This document shows, piece by piece, positions 33,240 to 51,200 of a stretch of 64,000 nt of DNA (within the stretch, counting starts at the first letter, position 1; each line of letters opens with the position of its first letter). The stretch is from Panagrolaimus kolymaensis. Lineage: Eukaryota; Nematoda; Chromadorea; Rhabditida; Panagrolaimidae. Where the stretch lies: assembly GCA_028622995.1 (NCBI GenBank), contig JAJQJQ010000002.1, positions 5,394,001 to 5,458,000 on the forward strand, read 5' to 3'. The notes beneath the pieces are model-generated. The model saw nothing but the letters and a program-made list of their open reading frames with translations. It had not been told where the DNA came from and searched no databases. The position numbers were made by a program, and so were the translations under genes.

Positions 33240-35823
33240 CTAAAAAAATAAAATCTGACGAAAATAGGTTTAGTTTTTACTTGTGAAGTAGCACGTTTAT
33301 AAGACCTTTTGATGTGGCAGGAAATTGTGATTACGAAATGTATTAGTACCGTAATAAAATGGATAAACTATGGACTACCATATGTTCAAATTTTAGGATT
33401 TTTTTGTGTTTGCTTTTTATTGCACTCTTTTTCGTGACCATTTAGTTCAATATTACTTTTTCCGAGACATTTAATTTATCGCGTAGTTTAATTTTCTGGA
33501 ACATTCATTTTTGCTTCTGGAAAAAGATTAAAAGATAAAAAAAATTGTACAGCAAAAGGTTAAAGTTTTTTATAACAAAACAGGAAGCATAAAAAATAAA
33601 CTTTATATTTTTTGTATTAAAAAAACGGATTCAAACTTAATGATTTCATAAAAAATTTGGAAATAGCCATTTTTATGTTTTAATTTTCGTATAAATATAT
33701 CCTTTTTTGTTTCACCAAAGAATGTTCAGTTCAAAACATGAACCACTATCATATTAGCTATCTAAATCAGGTTCTTTTTTTAAGCTGCATAAAAAGAAAA
33801 GAAGATGGCTATTGTTTAAAAGAATCTTAAATCTTTACATAATAACAATAAAATGTTCTTTAAAAGTACCAACAAAATTTTTTGTACAAAGTAGCAGCTT
33901 TACCTTTTTTCAATCCATCCATATCCATCCTTTCTCATTAGCTATGGAGGATACAAAAAATAAATCTAAGTGCTTACATACATTTTTCATGTCTTTGCTC
34001 TTTTATTCTCACATTCATCCATCTCTTAATTTAGAAAATATGAATATGTACATGTAGTTTTAACTTTGTGCTTGTTTTTTTTCTATTCCAACTTTGTAAA
34101 CATCTTTTATGGTAAAGGAAAGTTTCATCTTTTTTTCAATTCAATAATCAAACAACTTTTTTTTCTTAATCATCGTCAAGAAATAAATACAAATTTAGTA
34201 TTTTTAAAAGGTTTCAAACTTTTGTTTAACTTTCAATGAATGAGAAGGCGGTAGTAGTGGTGGTTGAATAGTTATTTCTTTTGTTTTTGTCAAAAATGTG
34301 TGTGTGTTAAATTTTTTTGTTTTAGTTAATGAAAAAAACAATAGAAACGGAAGAAGCGAATGACGGCATTTTGGTATCACAGGCTTTTTTTGCTTGTTGT
34401 TTAGTTAGTTGGTTAGAAACAATAGTTACAAAATATTTGACTCCAAGGGAAAAAAATTAAAAATGGTAATGTCAAAAATGACTTACATTTTTTTCAAAGT
34501 CTTTTTGCGTAAAAGCTTGACTTTCTTTTGTTCCTGTGCTTCATAAAGCACAATATCCATCCATGTTATAACATAACCATTGTCTTTTTAAAGAAAAGTA
34601 CGCATTTTCCGTGTCATTAGAAATCCACACAAAATCTCATAATTTTGGTTTTAACTTTTATTAGTTTTTTATATAATGGAGTTGTTATTATGCATTGTCC
34701 CAAAAAAGCTAATGTTTTTTATCTCATTTCCACATCATCACTTGCTTTCGTGTTTTTTTTATTTTTGCAAATTTCCTGTAATTTTCTCATTTCCACTTAT
34801 GATGTTCATATTTTGCAACAGCATCATCATCAATATTGTTTTTAAATAACAATAAACTTTTGTATAAGCATCTTGTTTTTGTCTTTTATTGTTGTTGAAG
34901 TTAGCTTCTTAATTTCGTTTGCACTTTTTCAACGAAAGTGAAGATGATGTCGGTGAAATATGTACAGTAATCAGGTCCTTGCTAATTCTTTATGGCTAAT
35001 TAATCTTCACAATATTTATTTTCAATAAGCAAATCCTTTTTAAATGCTAAAAGAAGATTCATGAAATAATGTTTACGTATACTGTAACAATGTGTATAGT
35101 TGCATATTGTTCATTGAATGTGCTTTTCTTAATTGCTGCTTTTTTCTTAGTCATACCTTTGTTTTTCCTGCCAAATAATGGTTAAGAAAAATGAAAATAA
35201 CAATGATGGAATTTTCTTATAATTTTGCGATTACTCAGCTTGTGATTATCTTCTTTATGCATAAATATCGTAACTTTAACAACAATTTTTGTATTTTCTC
35301 TCGGGTTTTGTCTTCTTTTAAAATAGTATATATTATCTTCTTGGAATATGAAAAACATCATTTTTTTCATTACTTTCGAATAAATAGTTACCGTAAAACT
35401 GATTCTAGATTGCTTTGTTTTTATTTGAAAAATTGTTATATCTTTCTCTCAAATTTTTCTAACTTTCAAATGACTTTTTTTCTATTACATGGCTGCTGAC
35501 TGGTTTAATGTTTGAGCAGCAAGGAATAACGTATTCATAGTTTTTATAATTCATTAATTTTAGCCCTTGTCTCATATAAGAGTCTTATAACCATTTTTTT
35601 GGCCTTGAATACATTAAATCTATTTTCAAAGAAAAAAAAATGTTTAGTAAAGGAAGAAACAAACTAAAAATACCAAATTGTTGTGAAATACCATAACCAC
35701 CCAGAATTTCCTTTCAATGTAATCTTTATTTTTGAAGATTATGTCCTGCTTTTTTTATTATCAAAGAAATTTCGCTTGTATTTTTTTGCCATCTAAATCT
35801 CCCATCAAAAACCTTTTAATCCA

Positions 35824-35919
35824 TTAGCAGGCGTTGAAATTTTTGAATGTATTAGCATCATCGTCCATAAATGCTGATGACTTTCCATTCTCGGCATCTA
35901 ATAGCTCGAGATAATGGGG
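35824..35919 (-). CDS. Orphan terminal-exon-like segment
   Basis: Minus strand: GTAATTTCCAG acceptor, then 31 codons (PHYLELLDAENGKSSAFMDD ... FKNFNAC) and TAA. The stretch is GC-richer than its surroundings and looks like real protein. Its partner exon could not be fixed. Confidence 0.3.
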   Translation of the reverse strand, partial: PHYLELLDAENGKSSAFMDDDANTFKNFNAC

Positions 35920-36048
35920 CTGGAAATTACCTTTATTTTACTTTTCTTTTATTATTTAAAAATCGAGCAATTTTAGAGATTCTTTAAGATGTTCTTTCTT
36001 TAAAACAAAAGCTAATAGCTTTTTCAGAGCTTTGTTTTTGTTTCAGTC

Positions 36049-36135
36049 TTATTTATCAAGAAAAAAGGTTTTATAATTTCTTAGAGCCTTTTGAAGACGA
36101 TTGCGTTCTTCCTTTCTTTGTGTTTTCCTTCCTTC
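36049..36135 (-). CDS. Orphan basic exon-like segment
   Basis: Minus strand: TTTTTTTAG acceptor, then EGRKTQRKEERNRLQKALRN and a few more residues to TAA. The basic, leucine-spaced composition resembles a nuclear protein or a bZIP-like helix. All three frames stay open for some distance, so the frame is uncertain. It could splice to 35919 only through a non-consensus donor. Confidence 0.25.
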   Translation of the reverse strand, partial: EGRKTQRKEERNRLQKALRNYKTFFLDK

Positions 36136-37770
36136 CTAAAAAAACAAACATATTCTTTATGAAAAATTAAAAACAAAAATAAAAAGACAATTTTGGGTTT
36201 GAATTTAATATGTTAAAAAATATTTAAAAAAAGGTGGATTTTCTCCTTCACTAAAATAAATACTTTTTCTTAAACAATTGAAGCTAATAGCTTTGCTTTC
36301 TTTACAAATAAGATAAATGCCCTTAATTTTGTTTCGTTTTTTTATGGAAAAAAAGGTAAGAAGCTAAATTTTGTGAGAAACGTACAAAGCTTGCTTTTTT
36401 TGCGTTGTTTTTGGATTTCATAGAAAATAGTATCCTCTAAAAAAATTATGAATGGGAGTGAAATTTTATTTTCAGTAATTAATACTTTGATACACCATAT
36501 TTTTTTGCTTTAGATTCCAAAGATTATAGCTTTCAAAAATTAGAAGGATGACATCAAGTTTTTATTGAGAAAAGTAAAGTTACCTTAGATTTATTTACTG
36601 TGAGAAATTTTTGTTTCAAATGCTTATTTTTGGAAGCAAAATTATTTGTTTCATTAGTCAATTAGAAAATTGGAAGCCAAAGTTTAGAGGGGATGTTTGG
36701 GCTTTGTAAAAAATGGATTTGAGCTCTTTCATTTATGTATTTATTACTTACGCAATGAAACTAAAAATCCGGTCTCATACATACATGCATTAAAGACTAT
36801 AACCTTTAAAAAAAAGAAAGCAGCGGAAGGTGGAAAGAGTTTTTCTTTTTCAATTTAAAAAATTATTAATCTTTAACAAAATTAGTTTAAGGCTTTGACC
36901 TTTTTATAAATATAAAAATTGAAACACTTTAGATTTTCTTTTTTAAGCACTTTTTTCGTTAATCTTTTTTTTGTTAAAGTTTCTCACCCTTTTTTCAATG
37001 AACACAAGCAAGCTTTCCTCGTGGAATTGTTAATTTTTTATGGTGGTTTTATTTATTGGAATGAATCCAAGATTCTCATCATCTTAGTTCATTATTTGAT
37101 GAAAGAGAATTGGTAATTAATTAACCCTCAAAAAATAATATGATATTTTGATTACTTTTTTTGTTGTTGATTAGAATTTGGGATTAATTTACTTTTTTAT
37201 TTGTTGTTGACTTTACTTTAATCTTCTTCTTCCGTCTTCCGTGATTAATCCATCCTTAAAATTATTTTTCCATTGTTTAACAAAGTCACATATTTGGTAA
37301 TTGAAAAAAAAACGTACCATTTACTAATGACATACATATTAAAACGACTTTTTGGAATGTTGCATAACTTTCTTTCTTTCTCAAAGGTTATAATTGCTTT
37401 TCACAACTTTTAAAATTAATAATACTGTTAGCTTTCCAACGACAAAAAAATCGTCTAAATTTTTGGAAACTCTTTTATGTAATTTCACGCCCAACCTTAA
37501 AAAGCATATGATTAAGATTAACCACCTAAAAAAATTGTAGAAAACAATAATTGAAACCTTTGATATAAACGTTAGTAATACCTTTTTTGATACGCGTAAT
37601 AACATTTTTCAAGAATTTGTACCGGTACTATCTAACATCGAAGTCGCGCCATTTGTCACTTTTTTTTAATTGGAGGAATAAAATTTTAGGTTATTAAAAA
37701 GTAGCATTTTTATTATCATTTTTTTGTTTGTTAATAAACTTGGAAATACAGACATATTTGGTTTATAAAT

Positions 37771-38672
37771 ATGGTTGGAATTGCATTTGAAACGACTTCA
37801 TTTATTACATTTTCGTCATTATTAATAATAACTTCAATGTAAGTATCCGCCATTTTTTCATTAATCCACTAAAGTTGTCGAATTTCGGTAATTTATGACA
37901 TCGAATCAAAAGCAATGGATCGAAGATATGATACCACAAAGTGGTGTAGCTATTAATAAATCCAATCTTTAAAACATTTTAGTTTGAAGTTAAAGTACTT
38001 TAAGTTTAAAGATTTCTGCCATTGCATTTTTTCTAACAAATTCTTGATGAAAAAAAGGAGAAAATATTAAACCTTTATGATACAAACAAAATTCAAAAAC
38101 TAGTGAACTATGTTTTTGAGCAACCTTACTTACGGTACCCAATTGCAATGCTGGTCATTATAAAACAGGAAATGCTTCTCTTTTTTAAACTATCAATTAC
38201 TCATTTTTTCCACTAAATTTCTTTCTTTCATTCATATTTTATTATAGATTTGTATCTGCGACATCAGCACAAGAGATGTTAAATTCTGGGGAAGAAGTTT
38301 TTGTAAGCTCTCGGTTATTTCCAGCACTCTTTACTGGACCCTTCACTCGCCGTTCAATTCCTCTTAACGCTGAAGAGGCTTCATTCCAAGTAGCAAGAGA
38401 AGAGGGTGAAGGAGAAAACAAAGGATATGTTGTCCAGAAACTCTTTAGTCCGAGCAATCAACAACGCAACAATGCAGCACCGCTTTATCCTGTTATATTT
38501 TCTCGAAAACCTAACAAAGTCTGGGCTCCAGTAAGCATAAACTCATTAACTTTCATTTGAAAAAATAAATGAAAAAATATTTCCCTCGTTTCAGCATAAC
38601 CTTCGATTCGAACATCATCAAAGCAAGGCAAATGCAATGAAACAAATTCTAATGCGAATGAACTATCAATGA
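37771..38672 (+). CDS. Small secreted protein or peptide precursor, 142 residues
   Basis: Three exons (37771-37838, 38248-38530, 38595-38672) join in phase to 143 codons. Exon 1 ends at a strong donor (AAT|GTAAGTAT) after an N-terminal hydrophobic core (TSFITFSSLLIITS) that continues across the intron as IFVSATSA. Together they form a signal peptide with a likely cut after ATSA. The mature part (QEMLNSGEEVFVSSRLFPAL...) contains one dibasic site (FTGPFTRR|SIPLN), an acidic-to-neutral middle and a His/Met/Gln-rich end (FEHHQSKANAM ... MNYQ). It has no cysteines. I recognise no family; neuropeptide-like precursors are one possibility. It lies tail-to-tail with actin 1, 191 bp apart. No frame covering exon 1 is long enough to be seen without splicing, so the gene is easily missed. 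Confidence 0.7.
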
Positions 38673-38793
38673 ATAAAAACCCTATAATGATGATCATAGC
38701 TATCGAAAAAACTCATATAAATGCAAAGTTTGAACACAAGAATATAAATAAATGATCTTTTTTGGTAATAACACAGAAAAAATAAGACAATTA

Positions 38794-40840
<2,047 letters not shown>

Positions 40841-41369
40841 TATGAAGAATAGACAAAGTGAAGGGAAAAAAGAAGGCGGGTGTTTCACGCTAAACGATCA
40901 AGGAGGCTTTTTTTCTATTACTACTACAGCTTCAACTGTGAGGGAGAGGAGAAAAAAAGTGGTGGGCGCTGATATTGAGGCAATGAATGAACGATCGCCA
41001 GCTTTAACCAAAGGGAAAAGACAAAAAAAAAGGAGAAAAAACAAATCGAAGGCGAAAAAAATATTTTTAGAAAGAGTTCAACATTCCGGGAATCCCCAAA
41101 AATAAAAAGCAGCAAGCAATTAAGCAATGGAACCAAAAAAGGAAAAATCATCAAAGATGAAAACGTTGATCTTGAAGATGGAAAAAATGGTCAAAGAATC
41201 AAAAGTTGAAACGTGTTCGAAAAAAAGAGCAACGTCGAGCAAATTGAATAACCTCGAAAACGATGTCTCTCTTTCATTTGCTGGCTGCGCGCCATCACAA
41301 CAAAAACTTTCTTCGTGTTGAGATTTTGAATTATTTGAATGAATGATGAAAAAAGATTTACGAAGTTTT

Positions 41370-41398
41370 CATTTTCTTCTTCTTCTTCTTCTTCTTCC
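41370..41398. repeat. (TTC)n microsatellite
   Basis: An uninterrupted run of about eight TTC triplets on the plus strand lies in the space between the actin genes. Confidence 0.9.
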
Positions 41399-41815
41399 TT
41401 GGTTGACGTAAATGCCCAGATATTAAATAATTTTACTAAAGCTTTTAAACATTTTTTCCAACTAATTTTAACAGAAATTGCCATTATAAAACCAAATACA
41501 CCTTTAATAATAATTAAAAAAAAGACATGAAATGGCTATTTTTGTTAATCAATTTTGAATGTTCCTTTTGGTGATGATAACTTGTGATGACATTGCTTCC
41601 TATTTTTCAATCAAGCTTTTATAATTTATTTTCAAAAAACATGTATGTAGTCAATGGTTTAGTTGTTCGTCTTCTCGAAATGATAAGAAATAAAGTAACT
41701 TTTTGGCGCTTATTTTCCAAATCAATCTTATCTCGTAAACCTGAAAACAGTTTTTTTTATAAAGCAAGGAAATTCAAAAAATAAGTGTTGGAGACTTAAA
41801 AGTTTCATTAATCCC

Positions 41816-41846
41816 GCCGCACCCCGAGCGAAGCGAGGGGTGCGGC
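41816..41846. repeat. GC-rich perfect palindrome (10-bp stem)
   Basis: GCCGCACCCC and GGGGTGCGGC flank an 11-nt GAGCGAAGCGA loop. The stem is perfect, and strikingly GC-rich in a 30 % GC background. It is of the type found in dispersed repeats or transposon ends; no other copy was seen in this window. Confidence 0.8.
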
Positions 41847-42221
41847 TGTTTTAGCAATGAGAACGCCCGATCTGCTAACCGAAATTTATGATTTTTTTTA
41901 TTTCGTGTAATTATGTTGATATTAGAGGGCTCTTTAGGGTCAATTTTTCGTCGCATTGACGAATTTTTAAAAAAAATAGAAGGAAGTATAGAAAAAAAGT
42001 GCTTAATCACAACATTTTAAAAGTTCACAATGTCCCGCTGAGCGTTGCAGCAAAGTTAACGCATATTCTGGCTATAAAAATCGTTTTCTCCACCCTCAAT
42101 TACCTCTATGAGTAAGCTAACTTTAAAAAACATCACATAAAAATAGATGTATGCCGCTATGGAAATTTAAATATTTTGATTTAGAGTAAAAATATCATTG
42201 GCTAAAGTTCCTTGTTATACA

Positions 42222-42300
42222 TTTGCTGTGTGGCGTAGGCGTTGAAGGCGGTGATGTTTGGATATTTCTGTCATAGGTTCGAATCCCCACAATTTTTTTT
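42222..42300 (+). other. tRNA-like Pol III promoter (A and B boxes), degenerate
   Basis: A box A-like TGGCGTAGGCG (42231-42241) and a perfect box B GGTTCGAATCC (42276-42286) are spaced as in a tRNA gene, and a T-run follows at 42293 (Pol III terminator). The acceptor, T and anticodon stems do not pair properly (for example ATAGG against CCCCA), so a functional tRNA is unlikely. A decayed tRNA or the head of a tRNA-derived SINE is the best reading. Confidence 0.55.
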
Positions 42301-43353
42301 TATTAATTGTTTTAATTGAATTGAGACAATTATATCCAAATAATTTTTTATGATTTTTAATAATGTTTTCATTAGAAAATATGCAAATTTTTAATAAAAT
42401 ATTCACAAATTTTACTTTTTTTATGAATATTAAGTTTCTTTATTATGAAATTAAAGCGAAATTATTTTTAACGATTTTCAATGAAATTTTTTTTAACTAA
42501 GCTTTTGGATCGTATATTTTTTTTTCTAAATTTAATTGGATTAGCATACAAAACTTTTAGGTATTCTAAACGCAAAATTTAATTAAAAGTACGCTGACGT
42601 TTAGTTTATGAAAAGAATAAACATAGGGAACTTTTTTTATTATTTTCGGTGAGTTTAATCGAAAAGTAACTTGAATATTTCCTTCTTATTAATTTTTATT
42701 GTTCGTTCGTTTTCGATTACTTTTGGTCGCAGTTCCAGGGCTACTAGGCTTCGCTATTTCCCATACATATTATTATTCTTTTTCTCTCTGTTTTTTTGTA
42801 TCTTATCTTGAAATCTTTTATATTAAAATAGGAAATTCACCTAAAAAATTTGCATAAATTAGAATGAAACTATATTTTGTTTTCCAAGCGCGATGAAATG
42901 ATTTGGGTAATTTTCATATACATAAAAAATCAGCAAAACATGGGTTTGCTTGCTGCGCAAATTAAGTGATTTAACTATTGTAAGCTTGCTCGATGACTAT
43001 AACCTTAACTTTTTGCGAATTTTTCACAAGCTGGTATAAATTTTTTTTTAATGGTTCAGTTCATTGTTTATTTTGATTCGTGCAAAAAAAAAGTTTTAAA
43101 GGCTTACACATGTTTCAATTTTTAGGATCTCATTATTGAAAATTAAGTGATTAAAATAGACACGAGTGATAAGATTGTTCGGGAAAAGTTTTAATTTTTA
43201 TAAAAGTCAATACAATAACTTTTTGGAAAAGTAATTATTAAAACATAGGCATTAATACGAGTGGCAATTTTGTATTTTTCAATAAAACAAGTAAGATCGC
43301 CGACCGGAGGCAGCGGAGTTTCTAGTAATTATTGTTGCAGACGGCTCAAGAGA

Positions 43354-43970
43354 TTAGTGCACAAGATTACTATGTAAAAAAACAAAAGGCTGTTCAGGAA
43401 AAAACTTTTAGACGGCTAATGAGATTAAATTTTTTTTATTGATTTCAATAAATTATTTTATATGTTACACTGAAACAAACAGCCGCAGCACCGTCTTCGA
43501 TTGTTATTACCCAACTTCTTTACCAACTATTTAATATTGAAAAATTTTTTTAAAAATGTTAAAAATTAAAAATTTTGTTTTATTCTTGATTAGATAAGAT
43601 GTAAAAGCAACTCGTATATTCGCAAGATTTTTGATGTAAAAAATGTTTTGGTGTAAATTGAAAAAAATAATAATTATAAGGTCAATTACAAAATAAAATT
43701 TTTAGTTTTTTTTTCCAATTTTCTATTGTTTTCTGAAACAAAGCATGTTTGAAAAAAGGTATTTTAAGCAAAAAATTTAAATATAACTAATTGTCGGACC
43801 AAAAATTTTTTTACTGTTAAAAATCGAAGACGGTGCTGCGGCTGTTTGTTTCAGTGTAACATATAAAATAATTTATTGAAATCAATAAAAAAAATTTAAT
43901 CTCATTAGCCGTCTAAAAGTTTTTTCCTGAACAGCCTTTTGTTTTTTTACATAGTAATCTTGTGCACTAA
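43354..43970. mobile_element. Perfect 149-bp inverted repeat with 319-bp spacer (fold-back/MITE-like element)
   Basis: Arms at 43354-43502 and 43822-43970 are exact reverse complements, including all homopolymer runs I could count. Outer ends read TTAGTGCACAAG and CTTGTGCACTAA. The arms contain CAGCCGCAGCACCGTCTTCG and AGACGGCTAATGAGATTAAA, and the spacer is AT-rich without a coding frame. No transposase is present and no clear target-site duplication was seen. A non-autonomous fold-back element is the likely identity. Perfect identity implies recent insertion, conversion between arms, or selection. Confidence 0.7.
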
Positions 43971-43999
43971 TATTTGCCATAGTTGAAGAAGCCCATTTA

Positions 44000-48270
<4,271 letters not shown>

Positions 48271-51200
48271 GAAGAAAAAAATAGGCGGAGAGGAGGAGTT
48301 CAACATAAAAAAAAACACACGTTTGCAAGCAAGCAATATTTTTTTTGCATTTCTTCTTATTGCGGGCGGAATAAAGGTAAAGGCTAGAAAGAAGAAAAAA
48401 AGGTGGAAGATCCATTATTTCGAGGAACAATCAATGAATTAATTATTAATGATAGGAAAAATTAAAGCTGGAGTTGCGGGGGAACAAAATTCAATTAAAA
48501 AGGTATCAAAAAAAATCAATGAGCAGCAAAAAAAGTTTTGAAGTTTTGATTTCCTAAAAAAGTGAAAAAAAAGTTTTTGATGTCTGCGATTCACGACTCA
48601 ATCGAGTGTTTCTGAATCTTTTTCGTTTTGAGAAAAGGCAATAATTTGAATTTGTTTGAAGATCCAAAGTTTTCTGAAAATTTAATTCTAAAATTAATTA
48701 TTATTACATACATTTTAAAATCCTTTTACATATAAAACCTTTCAATAACTTCTAACTATTGTTTATATTTTGTTGTATCTGCGCTATTTTTTAACCAATG
48801 AACTTGGAAAATATTCGACGTCAAAAGATGCACTTCTTTTTTACTTTTTTTTCTCTTCATTTTTTTAGCAGCAGCAGCATCAACAACTAACTAACTTTAT
48901 GAGAGTTCCAAGCTTTTTAGCGTGCTTTTCTTTTTCTTTTGCGCAGCAGATATTGCAAAAAAGGTTGATTTTTTCGTAGAAAAAAATGAAAGAAGAGTTA
49001 AGTTCTCCTCCAGCATTTCGTCTTTACTTTTTTGCATTTCTTGGAACGTAAAAAAAAGTAAGAAAGAAGATTACTAGTTCTTTTATTAAGCAAAAAATCC
49101 GTGCACTGTATAGCTGCTGCTTTGCCACTGCTTTTTCTTGCTGCTATTACTAAGTTCTTTTTCTTTCTTCTTTGCAAGTGCGCAAGAATGAAAGAAAGGG
49201 AAAAAGAGGCTCCATCAACAACTTAAATGTTGCTTCTTCTTTTTTTCTCTCTCTCTATCTTTTTTTTATGCTTTGTGCGGTTAAAGATAAAAATGCTCTT
49301 TAGTCCTGAAGGAAAAAAAAGAAATAATAAAGAGGGATCGAGACAATGTGCTTTTTTTTGTTAATAAAAGTGAAAGAAACACAGTTGGTCTGACATGGCT
49401 TTTTCGATCAAATCCATTGAGTGTAAAGCAAAATAGCCGGGGGCGTTTTAATTCTTTCTACATATCTATGCTTTGAAACTAACTTTACAGCCTTAGGGCC
49501 ACATTTTGCTTTCTTGCTGCTAGCGAGGGTGGAATAACAGTGGATTTGTTTCAAAGATAAAGAGAGGATGTTGCCAACTTTTTTTCGATGTGTTTCGGGA
49601 TGGCAAGTAATCAGCCGCCGACAAACAGTTGGTATTAAAAAAGTTGGCAACTGTTCCTGGAATGCGTGGGGCCTTTCCTTTTAAATTGAAGGAAACAAAA
49701 CTAAAGAACCTGATTAGAAAGAGAAAAAGCAATACAACAAAAAGTAAAATTTTTGATGGAACAATAATGATGAAGAGGGGGTCAACGGATGAAAAGAGAA
49801 AAATAATAATATTAAACCAACCTTTTTATTACTAAATAAACTTTTTTTTTCTTGTTTACTCACACGATCACGTAAAGTTTTTTTTGCTGTTGAAAAGCAA
49901 ACTGACTGTTTTTTTGTGAAAACAGCGCCCGTTATAAAATAGACATTTCCACTGTGAATCATAGCGAATTGCTTTTGTTGCTTATTTTTCCCCATTTTCC
50001 TATTGCGTAATTTTCCTAGAATGGATAGTTTGTCGGTGGACATATTTCCGATGATTGCATGCATGTGCAAGCCAAGCAACAAAAAAATATTATCGCTAAC
50101 ACTGGGGGTAGAATGATGATGACGACGAGCCTTTTCTTCGCTCTTTTTTTCTCTCGATGTGATTCATACAAAAAAATAAATAAAAAGGCATCGCCGTTCT
50201 GAGAATTTGACGCAGCAGCATCAGCTTGCTTGATCTATGCTTTTTTTATTTGAAAAAATGATAAATCAAAAAAAATTTTTCCTTTTTTCTTTCTCTCTCA
50301 TTTCTTGGAAAGGAGCTAACGCAAATACAAAATTGGAAGCTTGCCAACATACTTGGTTTTTCTTCACAGTTTTAAAATCGTGAACAATTGTGAGAAATAA
50401 AAAAGCAAAAAATCCAAAAGACAATGAATGTTCTTTCTTTGTGATGGGAAAAATGCAATTCATTAATTTTGTTTAATGAAAAGAAGTCTGAGAAATGCAG
50501 ACGCATAATCCATAAAAACTGACCTTAAAAATCTACCGCAAACTTCAAGAGCAACTAAAAAAATACATCAGCAATAATAAAAATCGACTTATTTGTGTTA
50601 TTAGAGTTTTTTTGACGACCATAAAAAAATGAGGGCACAAAAAAGCGATGGATTTCTTTGCTCACTCTTTCGGTCATTTATGAATAGAGAATTTTGTGTT
50701 ATGTTCAACAGACAAAAAAAGAAGGATACAGAACTAATTTTTCTTTCACAAAATCGACAGAAAAAAAAGAAAGAGAAGAGAAGTGATTTTTAAAAATACA
50801 CTTTAACGGTCATTAATTTTGTTGATACAATGACGAACTATATATATTTTTTTGAAGTCATGTTTTTTGTAAACAAAAAAGAGTATGATTCAAATGTTTT
50901 TGAAGGAGTAATTATGGCTATCTACCTAAATTTAAAAAAAGAAATCAAGTTTTTTTATACATAATTATTTGACTTCAGGAGAGATACATAATCCGAAAAG
51001 AAAAGGTAAAAACAAACTCTCTTTTTCTTTTTCAAACTTAACTAACTATCAATCGCCCACGTGCGGGAAAGCGGATTGCTGCAATGATACAATAGTTTAT
51101 TGAAGTTTTTAAAAAAAATTGTATGTTTGTATAAGAAACGCGTCGCAAAGGTTTTAGAGAATCAAAGTTACTCTAAATCTAAATACTTAACCATCATCAT

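Larger units (their letters stand above)
31684..37770. other. 6-kb gene-poor region with isolated exon-like segments
   Basis: No complete gene could be assembled. Minus-strand exon-like pieces with acceptors occur at 33064-33239, 35824-35919 and 36049-36135 (listed separately). The rest is AT-rich low-complexity DNA. The 3' end should contain the promoter of the gene beginning at 37771. Confidence 0.4.

Noticed and set aside
34371..34400. TATCACAGGC string resembling the miR-2 family seed
   Set aside because: No hairpin partner was seen nearby; a seed match alone is expected by chance.
42215..42406. 63-codon minus-strand frame with WGFEPMTEISKHHRL
   Set aside because: This kind of translation is typical of the complement of tRNA-like sequence; the Pol III boxes on the plus strand explain it.
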